From NCBI GenBank assembly GCA_045593985.1, contig JAZNXR010000115.1:1-19955 (forward strand): a DNA stretch of 19,955 nucleotides, written 5' to 3'. Position numbers and translations under genes: made by a program. The notes under the pieces are model-generated. The model saw only the letters and a program-made list of their open reading frames with translations. It was not told where the DNA came from and made no database searches. The DNA is from Colimorpha_A sp045593985. Lineage in GTDB: Bacteria; Bacillota; Clostridia; Oscillospirales; CAG-272. The number at the start of each line of letters is the position of its first letter. The stretch's first letter is position 1. This document shows, piece after piece, positions 6,633 through 16,700 of this stretch.

Positions 6633-9600
6633 ATGCAACATTCTTTCTTCACGAAGGCACTTTCGGGACTTCTCTCGTTTGTCCTTCTGTTGGGCGGTTT
6701 TTCTGTGCTTCCAGTAAGCGCAGGGGAGTCGGAAGCAGATGAAATTGCCGATTTGCTTACCGATATTCCGTTCCATGACAATCTTGCAGTCGGCGACGCC
6801 GGCTCTCCCTATCTTTCGTACATTCAGAGACACCCTGCTGATGTTGCTGAAAAGGACGAAGTAATCAATGCCATTGATTACGACGCCGCGAACACAACGG
6901 CAAATGTCGAGATCCTCAAGGATTTCGAGGGCAAGGGCGACGTTCTCTATATGCCCGAATCGGGAAGAACGTCTTGGAAAATAAACATTCCCAAAACAGC
7001 AAAATACGCAATAAAAATTGAGTATTTTCCGATCGCGGAAAAGGACGGCGTAAAGGTTTCTACGCTGACAACGATCGAAAGAACTCTCTACATCGACGGC
7101 TACATTCCCTTCTCGGAGGCAAGATATTTCTATTTCCCGAGAAACTGGGCGTATACCGAGTTTGACTACCGCAAGGACGGAACCTGCATATTCCCGACTG
7201 ACGCGGCAGGAAACGACGTTCGTCCTATTCGTTACGAGAAGCCCGAGTGGCAGGATTACTATCTCCGTGACTGGCTCGGCTACACGATGGAGCCCTTCCA
7301 GTTCACGCTTTCCGAAGGCGAGCACGTAATTACCTTCGAGGCAAACCGTGAGCCTATCGTAATCTCGAAGATCACCCTCTATCCCTACGAGGCAGCTCCT
7401 ACATACCAGGAATTCATTGCCGCAAAGCAGGCTGAGGGCGTTAAGGTTATTAAAAACGCAATCGGCGGCAAGATAAAGGTTCAGGCGGAAAACCCGTCTC
7501 TTATCTCGAACGCTTGTCTGTATCCTCAGAACGACCGTACGTCGTCGCTGACTGAGCCGCAGAGCCCTCGTGAGATCAGATACAATATCGTCAACAGCAC
7601 GACGGTAAACGAGTGGATGAAGTACAAGGTTGAAGTGCCTGAAACAGGACTCTACCGCATCGCTATCCGCTTCCGTCAGAATGCGCTTATCGGTATGTTC
7701 ACCTCCCGCAGAATCCTCGTCAACGGCGAGCTTCAGTTCCAGGAGGCATCGAATATCCGTTTCAAGTACAATTCTGCTTGGCAGTCGACGTATGCGTCGA
7801 ACGGCGATCAGACCTTCCTTTTCTACCTCGAAAAGGGTACGAATGAGATAACCTTTGAAACAGTTCTCGGAGATATGACCGAGTACGTTTACGAGATCGG
7901 TAACATGATCGAGGATCTCAATGTCGCATATAAGAAGATCCTTCAGCTTACCGGCCCTACTCCCGACGCTTACCGTGACTACGGCTTCAAGCGCCTCGTT
8001 CCCGACGCTATCGATACCATCGTTCAGGCGTCGAAGGACCTTTATCGCATTGCAGACGAGCTCGAGGCAGTTACCGGCGAGCTTGGTGACCAGGTCGCAA
8101 CGCTAAACACAATTGCAATGCTCTTTGAGAAGATGGAGGACGAATATAAGATCGCTCCCAACTTCGTTACATTCAAAAACTACATCATCGCTCTTTCAAA
8201 CTGGCTCTATGCGTCCCTTTCTCAGCCCCTTAAGATAGACTACTTTACAGTTCAGGGAACTGACGACGGACTCCCGAGAGCAAAGGCTAACTTCTTTGAG
8301 GTTATCTGGTTTGAAATAAAGGCGTTTATAGGCTCCTTCTTCATGGACTATACGACGGTCGACTTCAAGGTCAAGGAGGGCACAAAGGTCGATCAGAATA
8401 TGGTCATCGAGCAGTGGATCACCTCCGCACTCGGACGTGAGGATGCGCTTATTACACGTGGCTTGATTGACGAACACTTTACGTCAAAAACAGGAATACA
8501 GGTCAAGATGAAGGTCATAACCGTAGGACTTACGGAGGCAATTCTGGCTAACATGGGACCTGATATTGCCGAAATGTCCTCGGTAGATACGATAACCTGG
8601 GGACTTCGTGACGCAGTTAAGGCGCTCGATACTATGGACGGCTTTGACGAGGTCATGGCGAACATGGGCCAGGGCGCAGCGGTCACTCCTTTGCAGATGA
8701 AGAATGCAAAGGGTGAAACGCATACCTACGGAATCCCCTCGTATATGGACTTCTACATGATGTTCTACCGCTCCGACGTTCTTTATGAAAACGGAGTTAA
8801 GGTTCCGAATACCTGGGAAGAGCTTTATGAGATCCTTCCCGCGCTCCAGAGTGCCGACCTTGAGGTCGGTATGCCCGGTACAGTTGCGGGAACCAACGTA
8901 GATGTTGACGGTCTTACCGGACTTAAGCTCTTCCTCTATCAGATGGGCGGCGAGCTTTACGAAAAGGACGGCTACCGTGTGAGCCTTGACGGAAATGTTG
9001 CCCTTGATGCTTTCGAGTCGCTTTGTAATATGTTCTCGAAGTATAAGTGCTCGGTCAAGTACGACCTTACACGTTTCCGTACCGGTGAAATTCCGATCTA
9101 CTTCGGAACTGCTATCGGCACATATAACACGCTTATGTCCTACTACGATATCCGTGGACTTTGGGAAATGGCTCCTCTCTGTGGCGTTGAGAAGACGAAC
9201 GAGGACGGAACGGTAACGATTAACCGCACCTCTCACGTTGCAGTCTCTTCGAGAGTTATTCCGAGAGGCGGCTCGCAGCAGGCTGTAAAGAACGCTTGGG
9301 AATACATCAAGTGGATGGCAGAGCCCGAAACACAAACCCTCCTCGGACGTGAGACCATCATGGTAAGCGCAAATCCGACGACGAAGTATAACGCTCCGAC
9401 GATCAAGGCGCTTCTCGGTCAGGCATGGACCGAAAAGGAGCTTGCAGCTCTTACAGAGCAGACCAAGTGGCTTGCGGGAATTCCCGAATATCCCGGTAAC
9501 TACATTATCGGCACTTATGTAAACTCTGCATTCATGAACGTATATAACACCTCCTCCGATGCTGCAGAGCAGCTTCAGGACCGTGTCGTTTACATCAACA

Positions 9601-9707
9601 AGGAAATCGCCCGTAAGAGAGACGACTTCAAGATGGACTATATCGACATTGAAGGCAAGTATCATTCGGGCAGATATTACACCAATCCCGACTACGCAAA
9701 CAAGTAA
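6633..9707 (+). CDS. Very large extracellular solute-binding protein (family 1 type) with two N-terminal carbohydrate-binding-like modules
   Basis: A 1024-residue exported protein, over twice the length of a usual sugar-binding protein. Residues 1-30 form a signal peptide (LLSFVLLLGG core, probable cleavage after VSA) with no lipobox Cys. Residues about 95-255 and 282-425 are two beta-sandwich modules resembling CBM6/CBM35-like folds (KVQAENP, RILVNGELQF, LEKGTNEITFE). A helical linker spans about 425-530. From about 585 to 1010 comes a family 1 ABC solute-binding domain (IDEHFTSKTGI, GPDIAEMSS, MMFYRSDVL, PNTWEELYEI, NAWEYIKWMAEPETQ). The start is the ATG at 6633, 9 nt after AGGAGG; a TTG at 6630 in the same frame is less well placed. 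It is the first gene of the operon and probably feeds the permeases downstream. Ligand unknown; the modules suggest a glycan. Confidence 0.85.
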   Translation: MQHSFFTKALSGLLSFVLLLGGFSVLPVSAGESEADEIADLLTDIPFHDNLAVGDAGSPYLSYIQRHPADVAEKDEVINAIDYDAANTTANVEILKDFEGKGDVLYMPESGRTSWKINIPKTAKYAIKIEYFPIAEKDGVKVSTLTTIERTLYIDGYIPFSEARYFYFPRNWAYTEFDYRKDGTCIFPTDAAGNDVRPIRYEKPEWQDYYLRDWLGYTMEPFQFTLSEGEHVITFEANREPIVISKITLYPYEAAPTYQEFIAAKQAEGVKVIKNAIGGKIKVQAENPSLISNACLYPQNDRTSSLTEPQSPREIRYNIVNSTTVNEWMKYKVEVPETGLYRIAIRFRQNALIGMFTSRRILVNGELQFQEASNIRFKYNSAWQSTYASNGDQTFLFYLEKGTNEITFETVLGDMTEYVYEIGNMIEDLNVAYKKILQLTGPTPDAYRDYGFKRLVPDAIDTIVQASKDLYRIADELEAVTGELGDQVATLNTIAMLFEKMEDEYKIAPNFVTFKNYIIALSNWLYASLSQPLKIDYFTVQGTDDGLPRAKANFFEVIWFEIKAFIGSFFMDYTTVDFKVKEGTKVDQNMVIEQWITSALGREDALITRGLIDEHFTSKTGIQVKMKVITVGLTEAILANMGPDIAEMSSVDTITWGLRDAVKALDTMDGFDEVMANMGQGAAVTPLQMKNAKGETHTYGIPSYMDFYMMFYRSDVLYENGVKVPNTWEELYEILPALQSADLEVGMPGTVAGTNVDVDGLTGLKLFLYQMGGELYEKDGYRVSLDGNVALDAFESLCNMFSKYKCSVKYDLTRFRTGEIPIYFGTAIGTYNTLMSYYDIRGLWEMAPLCGVEKTNEDGTVTINRTSHVAVSSRVIPRGGSQQAVKNAWEYIKWMAEPETQTLLGRETIMVSANPTTKYNAPTIKALLGQAWTEKELAALTEQTKWLAGIPEYPGNYIIGTYVNSAFMNVYNTSSDAAEQLQDRVVYINKEIARKRDDFKMDYIDIEGKYHSGRYYTNPDYANK

Positions 9708-9740
9708 CTGCTGAAATTACATCAAAAGGAGTAAATCATC

Positions 9741-10709
9741 ATGACAAAAACTAAAAAAGATGTAAAGCCTCAGCAGCCGAAAAACCAGAAATACGCCGGC
9801 AAGGCGATGACAAAGGGCAGATATATTCGCTCCCAGATGAAGAGAAACTGGGTTGGCTACGTAATGGTAGCGCCTTTCCTCATCATGTTCATTGCTTTCA
9901 CGGTCGTACCGGTCGTTCTTTCGATACTTCTCAGCTTTACGTCCTTTAATATGCTTCAGTTCCCCGAGTGGAAGGGACTTGATAACTACGTTCAGCTCTT
10001 CCTCGCGGACGATCTGTTTATCACGGCGTTCTCGAATACGATGCTCTTTGCGATCACGACGGGCCCCGCCTCCTTCATTCTGGCATTCATCGTCGCTTGG
10101 TTCATAAATGAGCTGTCGCCTCGTCTCCGTGCAATCGTAACGCTTATTTTCTACGCACCGTCTATTGCAGGTACGGCGTACCTCGTCTGGGGTATCTTCT
10201 TCAAGGGAGATATCTACGGCTACGTAAACGGTTGGCTGCTGAAAATGGGCTTGATAACCGAGCCGATCGTCTTCTTCAAGGACGTCAAATACATAGTTCC
10301 GCTTTGTATTGTCGTCGCTATCTGGACCTCGCTCGGTACGACCTTCCTTTCAAACATCGCAGGTCTTCAGGGCGTCGACCGTTCGCTTTACGAGGCGGGC
10401 GCTATCGACGGAGTTAAGAACCGTTGGCAGGAGGCTTGGTATATCACGCTTCCCTCGATGCGTTCCATCCTCCTCTTCGGAGCAGTCCTCGCTATCACCG
10501 GCGCATTCGGCTTCGGTGCAATAGTTGATAACCTCTGCGGAAACCCCTCGACAGACTACGTCGCATGGACTCTGCAGCATCACCTGGTAGAGTATATGGG
10601 CGTGCGTTTCGAATACGGCTACGCATCTGCCATAGCGGTCGTCCTCTTTGCAATAATGATGGGCGCGAACGCACTCGTTCAGAAGTTCCTTTCGAAGGTG
10701 GGTGAGTAA
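9741..10709 (+). CDS. Sugar ABC transporter permease, MalF/UgpA type (pair 1)
   Basis: A 322-residue inner-membrane permease with a basic cytoplasmic N-terminus (1-37) and about six membrane segments, the first at about 38-65 and the last at 296-315. The ATPase-coupling EAA loop is clear: YEAGAIDG at 217-224 followed by ITLP at 235-238. The length and the large first extracellular loop place it with the MalF/UgpA/LacF partners of carbohydrate importers. AAAAGGAG sits 9 nt before the ATG, 33 nt after the binding-protein gene. Its stop lies 1 nt before the next ATG, so it should form a heterodimer with that permease. Confidence 0.92.
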   Translation: MTKTKKDVKPQQPKNQKYAGKAMTKGRYIRSQMKRNWVGYVMVAPFLIMFIAFTVVPVVLSILLSFTSFNMLQFPEWKGLDNYVQLFLADDLFITAFSNTMLFAITTGPASFILAFIVAWFINELSPRLRAIVTLIFYAPSIAGTAYLVWGIFFKGDIYGYVNGWLLKMGLITEPIVFFKDVKYIVPLCIVVAIWTSLGTTFLSNIAGLQGVDRSLYEAGAIDGVKNRWQEAWYITLPSMRSILLFGAVLAITGAFGFGAIVDNLCGNPSTDYVAWTLQHHLVEYMGVRFEYGYASAIAVVLFAIMMGANALVQKFLSKVGE

Positions 10710-10710
10710 T

Positions 10711-11580
10711 ATGGCAGTTAAGAAATTAAGAGTCAGAGGCCATAAGGTCGTTCTTAACCGTTCAAAGGGCGGCGACGTCGGTATTACCGTCCTCCTCGTT
10801 CTTCTCGGAGCGCTCATGTTCCTCCCCATGTGGTATCTTCTTATCGAGTCGATAAAGCCTCTCGGTGAAAGAAATATCACCCCGCCGCTTCTCTACGTTA
10901 TGAAGCCGACGGCGCAGAACTTCATTGACCTTTTCTCAAACATTAACAGTACCTGGGTACCGATCTCCCGTTATTTCTTCAACACGATCATAATTTCGGT
11001 ATCGGCAACCTTCGGATGTCTCGTATTCGGCTCTCTTACCGCATACGCACTCTCGAAGATCAAGTTCCCGGGACGTGTCGGCATCTTCAAGATGATCCAG
11101 TGGTCGCTCATGATCAGCTCGACTATCACGGGTATTACCAACTTCTTCATCTTCATCTGGCTCAACTGGCTGAATACATACTGGATCTCGATAATTCCCG
11201 TATGGGCATCAACTCTCGGTCTTTACCTTATGAAGCAGTTTATTGATGCCAACATCTCGGACGAAATGATCGAGGCAGCGCGTATCGACGGCGCAGGTGA
11301 GTTCAGGATCTACTGGCAGATAGTAATGCCGCTTGTCAAGCCCGCTTGGCTGACGCTTCTCGTTACGACCTTCCAGCAGGTATGGAACGCAGGAGCCTCG
11401 ACCTACGTCTGGTCCGAGCAGCTCAAAACCTTTAACTCGGCTATCGCAACGATCAGCGGTGTCTCGGTCGGAGCATCGAGCGCAGGCTCGGTCGTAATGA
11501 TGAGCGTGCCGATCATAATCTTTATCATCAACCAGTCAAAGATCGTCGAAACGATGGCTTCGTCGGGTATGAAGGACTAA
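10711..11580 (+). CDS. Sugar ABC transporter permease, MalG/UgpE type (pair 1)
   Basis: A 289-residue permease. Its coupling loop is canonical: IEAARIDGAG at 187-196, then IVMP at 204-207. The first membrane segment is at about 23-46, followed by the conserved IKPLGE start of the extracellular loop. I chose the ATG at 10711 because AAGGTGGG (10695-10702) is correctly spaced for it. The GTG at 10702 would sit on the binding site and overlap the end of the previous gene. Only one base separates it from the upstream stop, so translation is likely coupled and the two permeases made in equal amounts. Confidence 0.92.
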   Translation: MAVKKLRVRGHKVVLNRSKGGDVGITVLLVLLGALMFLPMWYLLIESIKPLGERNITPPLLYVMKPTAQNFIDLFSNINSTWVPISRYFFNTIIISVSATFGCLVFGSLTAYALSKIKFPGRVGIFKMIQWSLMISSTITGITNFFIFIWLNWLNTYWISIIPVWASTLGLYLMKQFIDANISDEMIEAARIDGAGEFRIYWQIVMPLVKPAWLTLLVTTFQQVWNAGASTYVWSEQLKTFNSAIATISGVSVGASSAGSVVMMSVPIIIFIINQSKIVETMASSGMKD

Positions 11581-11592
11581 AAGGAGGTCGCA

Positions 11593-13710
11593 ATGAAAAA
11601 CAGATTTACGAAATTTATTGCGATCCTCATCGCAATCCTTACCCTTCTGCCGATGGCAGTAGCGGCAGAGCCGTATCAGACCTATACGTACAGCATCGAC
11701 GGAGAGCAGCTCGCTTCTCCCCATGCATATACGCCTAACCAGTCCTTCAACTATGAGGACATGGGACTTCCCACTCCGCTTCTTAAGGTAGCGGACATGG
11801 TCGTTGATAACGATGGCAACGTATACCTTGCAGACAAGGATGCAAATACCATCTACGTCCTCGACAAAAACCTCAAATACCGTTTCAAGATCGATACGTT
11901 TATCAACAGCAACGGTATTGAGGACTCCTTCAGCAATCCTAACGGATGTTTTGTAACGAAGAAAAACATCTACGTTGCAGACACCGATAACAAGCGTATA
12001 GTTATCTTCGACCTTGACGGTAACTACGTAAAGCATCTCGAGGAGCCGAAATCGGATATCTTCGAGGACAATACAAAGTACCGTCCGACCGCAATTGCGG
12101 TTGACGCATCCGACCGTATCTACGTTGTATCGCCTGACATCTATCAGGGTGTTCTTTCCCTTGATGCGGACGGCGAATTCCGTGGCTATATCGGCGCGCA
12201 GAAGGTTTCGTACAACGCTTGGGAGATTTTCTGGAGAACCTTCCAGACCGCGAAGCAGAGAAGCAAGGCTAAAAAGAACCTCTCGACCTCGTATAATAAC
12301 ATAACGATCGACGACGAGGGCTTTATCTACTGTACATCCTCTGCTATCAAGGCATCCGATCAGCAGGACTCTATCAAGAATAAAAAGGGCGACTATTCTC
12401 CTATCAAGAAGTTCAACGCCGCAGGTAAGGATATCCTCGGACGTAACGGCTTCTTCGGCCCGGGCGGTGAGGTTAAGATCGACGATGGCGGTCTTTCCAG
12501 CAAGCCCTCGAGAATTGTTGACGTAGCCCTTGGCCCGTCCGGCTCCTGGTCAATAATTGACGCCGACCGTTCGAAGATATTTACCTACGACCAGTACGGT
12601 AACCTCCTCTTCGTATTCGGCGACCGCGGAGACCTTCTCGGTAACATAAGCGAAATGGTAGTTTCCATCGCTTATCAGGGCTCAAACTTCCTCGTATTTG
12701 ACGGACTTCTTCAGACTATCACCCTCTACACCCGTACAGATTACGGCGACGTGCTTATCAGAGCGCTTCAGAACGAAATCGACCGTAAGCACGAGGCGGC
12801 AGTAAGTGACTACGAAGATATCCTCAAGAGAAACAGTAACTTCGATGCAGCATACATCGGTATCGGTAAGGCACTTTACCGTCAGGGTAAATACGACGAA
12901 GCGATGAAGATGTTTGCGAGTGCATACGAAACCGAAAACTACTCCAAGGCATTCAAGGAGAAGCGTCAGAATTGGGCGGATAAATACTTTATCGTGATCC
13001 CGATCGTTATCGTTGTCTTCCTGTTTGTCGTTGTTAAGTTCTTCGGCTATGCAGGCAAGGTGAATAAGAGAACAACGCTTAAGAAGGGCAAAAAGACCTT
13101 CTGGGAGGAAGTCCTCTACGCATTCCACCTGATATTCCATCCGTTTGACGGATTCTGGGATCTGAAGCACGAAAAGCGCGGCTCGGTACGAGGTGCGACG
13201 TTCTGGTTCGTGCTTGCGCTGATCGCAACCTGCTATCAGTCGGTGGGCAGAGCCTACATCTTCAATCCCCGTGCATCCTACACCTCAATGTTCGGCTCGA
13301 TCCTTTCGCTCGTTGTGCCGGTGGCGCTTTGGGTAATCGGAAACTGGTGCTTGACAACACTCTTTGACGGTGAAGGAAGCATAAAGGATATCTATATAGC
13401 AACCTGCTATTCCGCAGTACCTCTTGTGCTGCTCTTAATTCCCGCAACGGCAGTAACTAATATTCTCACGTCAAGTGAGGCTCAAATTTACGAAATGCTC
13501 GTTTCGGTAGCATGGGTATGGGTAGGAATTCTTCTGTTCTTCGGAACGATGGTCACCCACGACTATTCTATCGGTAAAAACGTCTTGACCTGTATAGGCA
13601 CGATTGTCGCAATGGCGATCATTATATTCTGCGTGCTGCTCTTCTCGACGCTCATTATGAAGATCGTAAGCTTCATTGCGGGTATCGTGGTTGAGCTGTC
13701 GTATCGGTAA
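11593..13710 (+). CDS. NHL-type beta-propeller / TPR / YIP1-domain membrane protein
   Basis: A 705-residue protein with an unusual build. Residues 1-25 are a signal peptide (cleavage near AVAA). About 60-380 is an NHL-like propeller: repeats with DNDGNVYLAD, KNIYVADTDNKRIVIFD, IAVDASDRIYVVS, ITIDDEGFIYC and DQYGNLLFVFGDRG. Residues 385-450 hold one to two TPR units (AAYIGIGKALYRQGKYDEAMKMF). A membrane segment lies at about 465-484, a basic segment at 485-530, and from 530 to 700 a multi-pass region resembling the YIP1 family, with helices near 535-555, 566-590, 599-622, 632-654 and 664-700. The propeller and TPR should face outside and the basic segment the cytoplasm. It sits between permease pair 1 and the DUF5696 gene behind AAGGAGG. 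The family occurs beside such transporters, but I know no tested function; a scaffold or sensor is plausible. Confidence 0.8.
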   Translation: MKNRFTKFIAILIAILTLLPMAVAAEPYQTYTYSIDGEQLASPHAYTPNQSFNYEDMGLPTPLLKVADMVVDNDGNVYLADKDANTIYVLDKNLKYRFKIDTFINSNGIEDSFSNPNGCFVTKKNIYVADTDNKRIVIFDLDGNYVKHLEEPKSDIFEDNTKYRPTAIAVDASDRIYVVSPDIYQGVLSLDADGEFRGYIGAQKVSYNAWEIFWRTFQTAKQRSKAKKNLSTSYNNITIDDEGFIYCTSSAIKASDQQDSIKNKKGDYSPIKKFNAAGKDILGRNGFFGPGGEVKIDDGGLSSKPSRIVDVALGPSGSWSIIDADRSKIFTYDQYGNLLFVFGDRGDLLGNISEMVVSIAYQGSNFLVFDGLLQTITLYTRTDYGDVLIRALQNEIDRKHEAAVSDYEDILKRNSNFDAAYIGIGKALYRQGKYDEAMKMFASAYETENYSKAFKEKRQNWADKYFIVIPIVIVVFLFVVVKFFGYAGKVNKRTTLKKGKKTFWEEVLYAFHLIFHPFDGFWDLKHEKRGSVRGATFWFVLALIATCYQSVGRAYIFNPRASYTSMFGSILSLVVPVALWVIGNWCLTTLFDGEGSIKDIYIATCYSAVPLVLLLIPATAVTNILTSSEAQIYEMLVSVAWVWVGILLFFGTMVTHDYSIGKNVLTCIGTIVAMAIIIFCVLLFSTLIMKIVSFIAGIVVELSYR

Positions 13711-13733
13711 CTACTAAAGAAGGAGAGATGAAA

Positions 13734-16700
13734 ATGAATATTTATAAGAAATTTTTATCGGCAGTCATGGCCTTCTGTATGTTGCTTGGTACGCTTTCCG
13801 TTCTTTCGATGCTTCCCGTATTCGGAGCCGAAGAAAACGAAAATACGCAAGAACCGATAAACGCAACAGACTTTTTCAACCTCGCTTTCAACTCAAAGGA
13901 GGAAAAGGTCGCTTCGATGGATAAGATGGCAGAGCGCTACGGCTATCAGCTTTATGCCGAGCCGCTTACCGGAGAGGTTGCGATCGTTAATACGCAAACA
14001 GGCGATATACTCATGACAAACCCTTACGGAGTCGGTAACTTCAAGGCTGCCGATGCCGTAAAGAAAACGCTTCTTTCGCAGGTCATTATCAATTTCCAAA
14101 GCGTTGACGGCATAATTACCGCACGCGATATGACCAGCTTCGAAAGCGCTGCCGAGCTCAGACAGATCAAGGTTAAGCCGATTAAAAACGGCGTCCGTGT
14201 TGAATACGTAATCGGTAAGCAGGAAACGAGATATATCTTCCCGAATCAGATCGAAAAGTCTCGCTTCGAAGAAGAGATCCTCGCTAAGATTCCTTATGAT
14301 CCCGATAACTTCAATGCAGCAACCGCGACCTATGAGGAAAAGCAGGCACGTCTGCACTATACCAAGATCAAAGCAGCATACCAGCTCAAGGATCCCTCTG
14401 ATACTACGCTTCCCGAAGCTATTATCGCTGCGATGCTGGTTCAGTATCCGGTTCTCGATAAAACCTCCGAGATCGGTAAGAACAGCCCGGTAGAAGCGCT
14501 TTATGTGTTCAATACGAACGCAAACATGAAGCTCAAAAACGAAATTGAGTTTATTATCAAGCAGTACTGCCCGAACTACTCCTTCGAGGACAGACAGGCA
14601 GACCACGAGCTTTGTAAGTACGAGGAAAAATCCGAAAACCCCGTTCAGTTCAGAGTTTCTCTCGAATACTATATCGACGAGACCGGTCTCCGTGTGAGAA
14701 TCCCGGCAAACGGTATTCGTTACGACCAAAGCTCCTATCAGCTCAATAAGATAATCTGTCTCCCCTATATGGGCGCAGCAGACTCTCAGTTTACGGGCTA
14801 CACAATGTTCCCCGACGGCTCAGGCGCTCTTACGAGATTTGAAGACGTTAAGGCAAGCGGACAGTCCTTCAGCTTCTTTGCTATTCCTTACGGACAGGAC
14901 TACGTTTACCGTACAATGAAAATCGGTAAGAATCTTATGCCGATGCGTATGCCGGTCTTCGGACTTGTTGAAGATACGGAATACACGACCTCTGATAGCG
15001 CAACGGGCGATAGCTCGACCTACGTTCGTAAGAGCGGCTTCCTCGCAATAATCGAGGAGGGCGACGCGCTTGCGATGATTCGTGCAAAGCACGGCGAGAA
15101 GGGACATGAGTATTACTCAATTCAAATTGAGCTTGATCCTCGTCCCAAGGACACCTTCTCCCTCAGCTCTATCGTCTCCGTCGGCGGAAACGGAAGCATT
15201 ACAGCTGTTTCCGACAGAAAATACACAGGCAACTTCACGATTCGCTATATAATGCTGTCCGACCTTGAATACTGCAAGGCTAACGGTATTGATACGACCG
15301 GATGCTACGATACAAGCTACATCGGTATGGCATTCGCTTACCGCCAGAGACTTATGGACACCGGCGCATTGAGCGGCGAAACCGTCGAAGCGGGTGACAT
15401 TCCGCTTTATATTGAATCTCTTGGCGCAATGGACGTCCAGGAGAAGTTCCTGTCGATTCCCGTAACCGTCAAGAAGGCGCTTACAACCTTTACCGATATC
15501 AAGTCTATGCACTCCGAGCTCGGTGAAGAGGGAATCACAAACCTTGTATTCAAGCTGACAGGCTTTATGAACGGCGGACTTAAGAGTACGCTTGCAAATC
15601 AGATCGACGTTGAAAAGGTCGTTGGCGGAAACAAGGGATTATCAAATCTTCAGTCGTATGCGAACGAAAAGGGCTTTGAGATCTACCTCGATGCAGATTT
15701 CGCATATACCTATAAGGATAAGCTCTTCGACGGCTTTAACCGTCGTAAGGAGGCAGTCCGTGCAATCGACGATCGCTTCGTTCAGAAGCAGGAGTACGAT
15801 GCTGTTCTTCAGAAGTTCACAAGCACGGGCATGCTCGTAATTGCTCCTTCCTCCTTTGAAAGCATCTTCGGTAAGCTCAATGCCGATGCGAAGAAGCTTA
15901 ATCTCAAAGGTCTTGCACTCGCTTCACTCGGCTCCGACCTTTCCTCCGACTTTGACGAGGATGAGCCGTATAACCGCGAGGACTCCAAGCGTCAGGTGCT
16001 TGACACCCTCGCAAAGGTTCGTGAAGCAGGCTACGATATCATGATGGATGGCGGTAACGCTTACGCTGTCGGATATGCTAAGCATTTGCTTAACATTCCG
16101 CTTGTGTCCTCCCGCCGTGCGCAGTCCTCGGAGGCAATTCCGTTCTTTGCGATCGTATATCACGGATATCTCAGTTATGCAGGAGCGCCTACCAACATGG
16201 CAGGTGATATCAACTACGAGATTCTTAAGATTCTCGAAAACGGCGCAAACCCCTACTTTATCCTCGTTTACCGTAACGAAGAAAAGCTGAAGCTGGATAA
16301 GACGCTCTCCAAATACTTCTCCATTTCCTATAAGAACTGGAAGGAAGATATTATTGAGACCTATACAGCACTCAATGCAGCGCTTTCTCCCGTTAAGAAC
16401 TCCCCGATCATCAACCACGAATTCCTTACCGGCATGAGAGTGCCGACAGAGGCAGAGCTTGAAGCAGACCGCCTCGAAAAGGCAGAGGCAGAGAAGGAAC
16501 AGGCAGAAAAGGATAAGCTTGATAAAGAGGATGCCGATAGAGAGAATGCTCTTAAGGATCACCTCGGTAACAACTATATCGAAAACGAAAAAGAGGAAAG
16601 CGGCGATGCGACAGTAACCGCACCGGCTGCTCCTTCCAAGTATTTCGTTGATAACGGAATGATAGTTAAGGTAACCTTCGAAAACGGTTACAGCTTCATT

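Noticed and set aside
8484..9665. Reverse-strand reading frame (393 codons) inside the binding-protein gene
   Set aside because: It mirrors the codon pattern of the solute-binding domain; no motif, start signal or promoter supports it.
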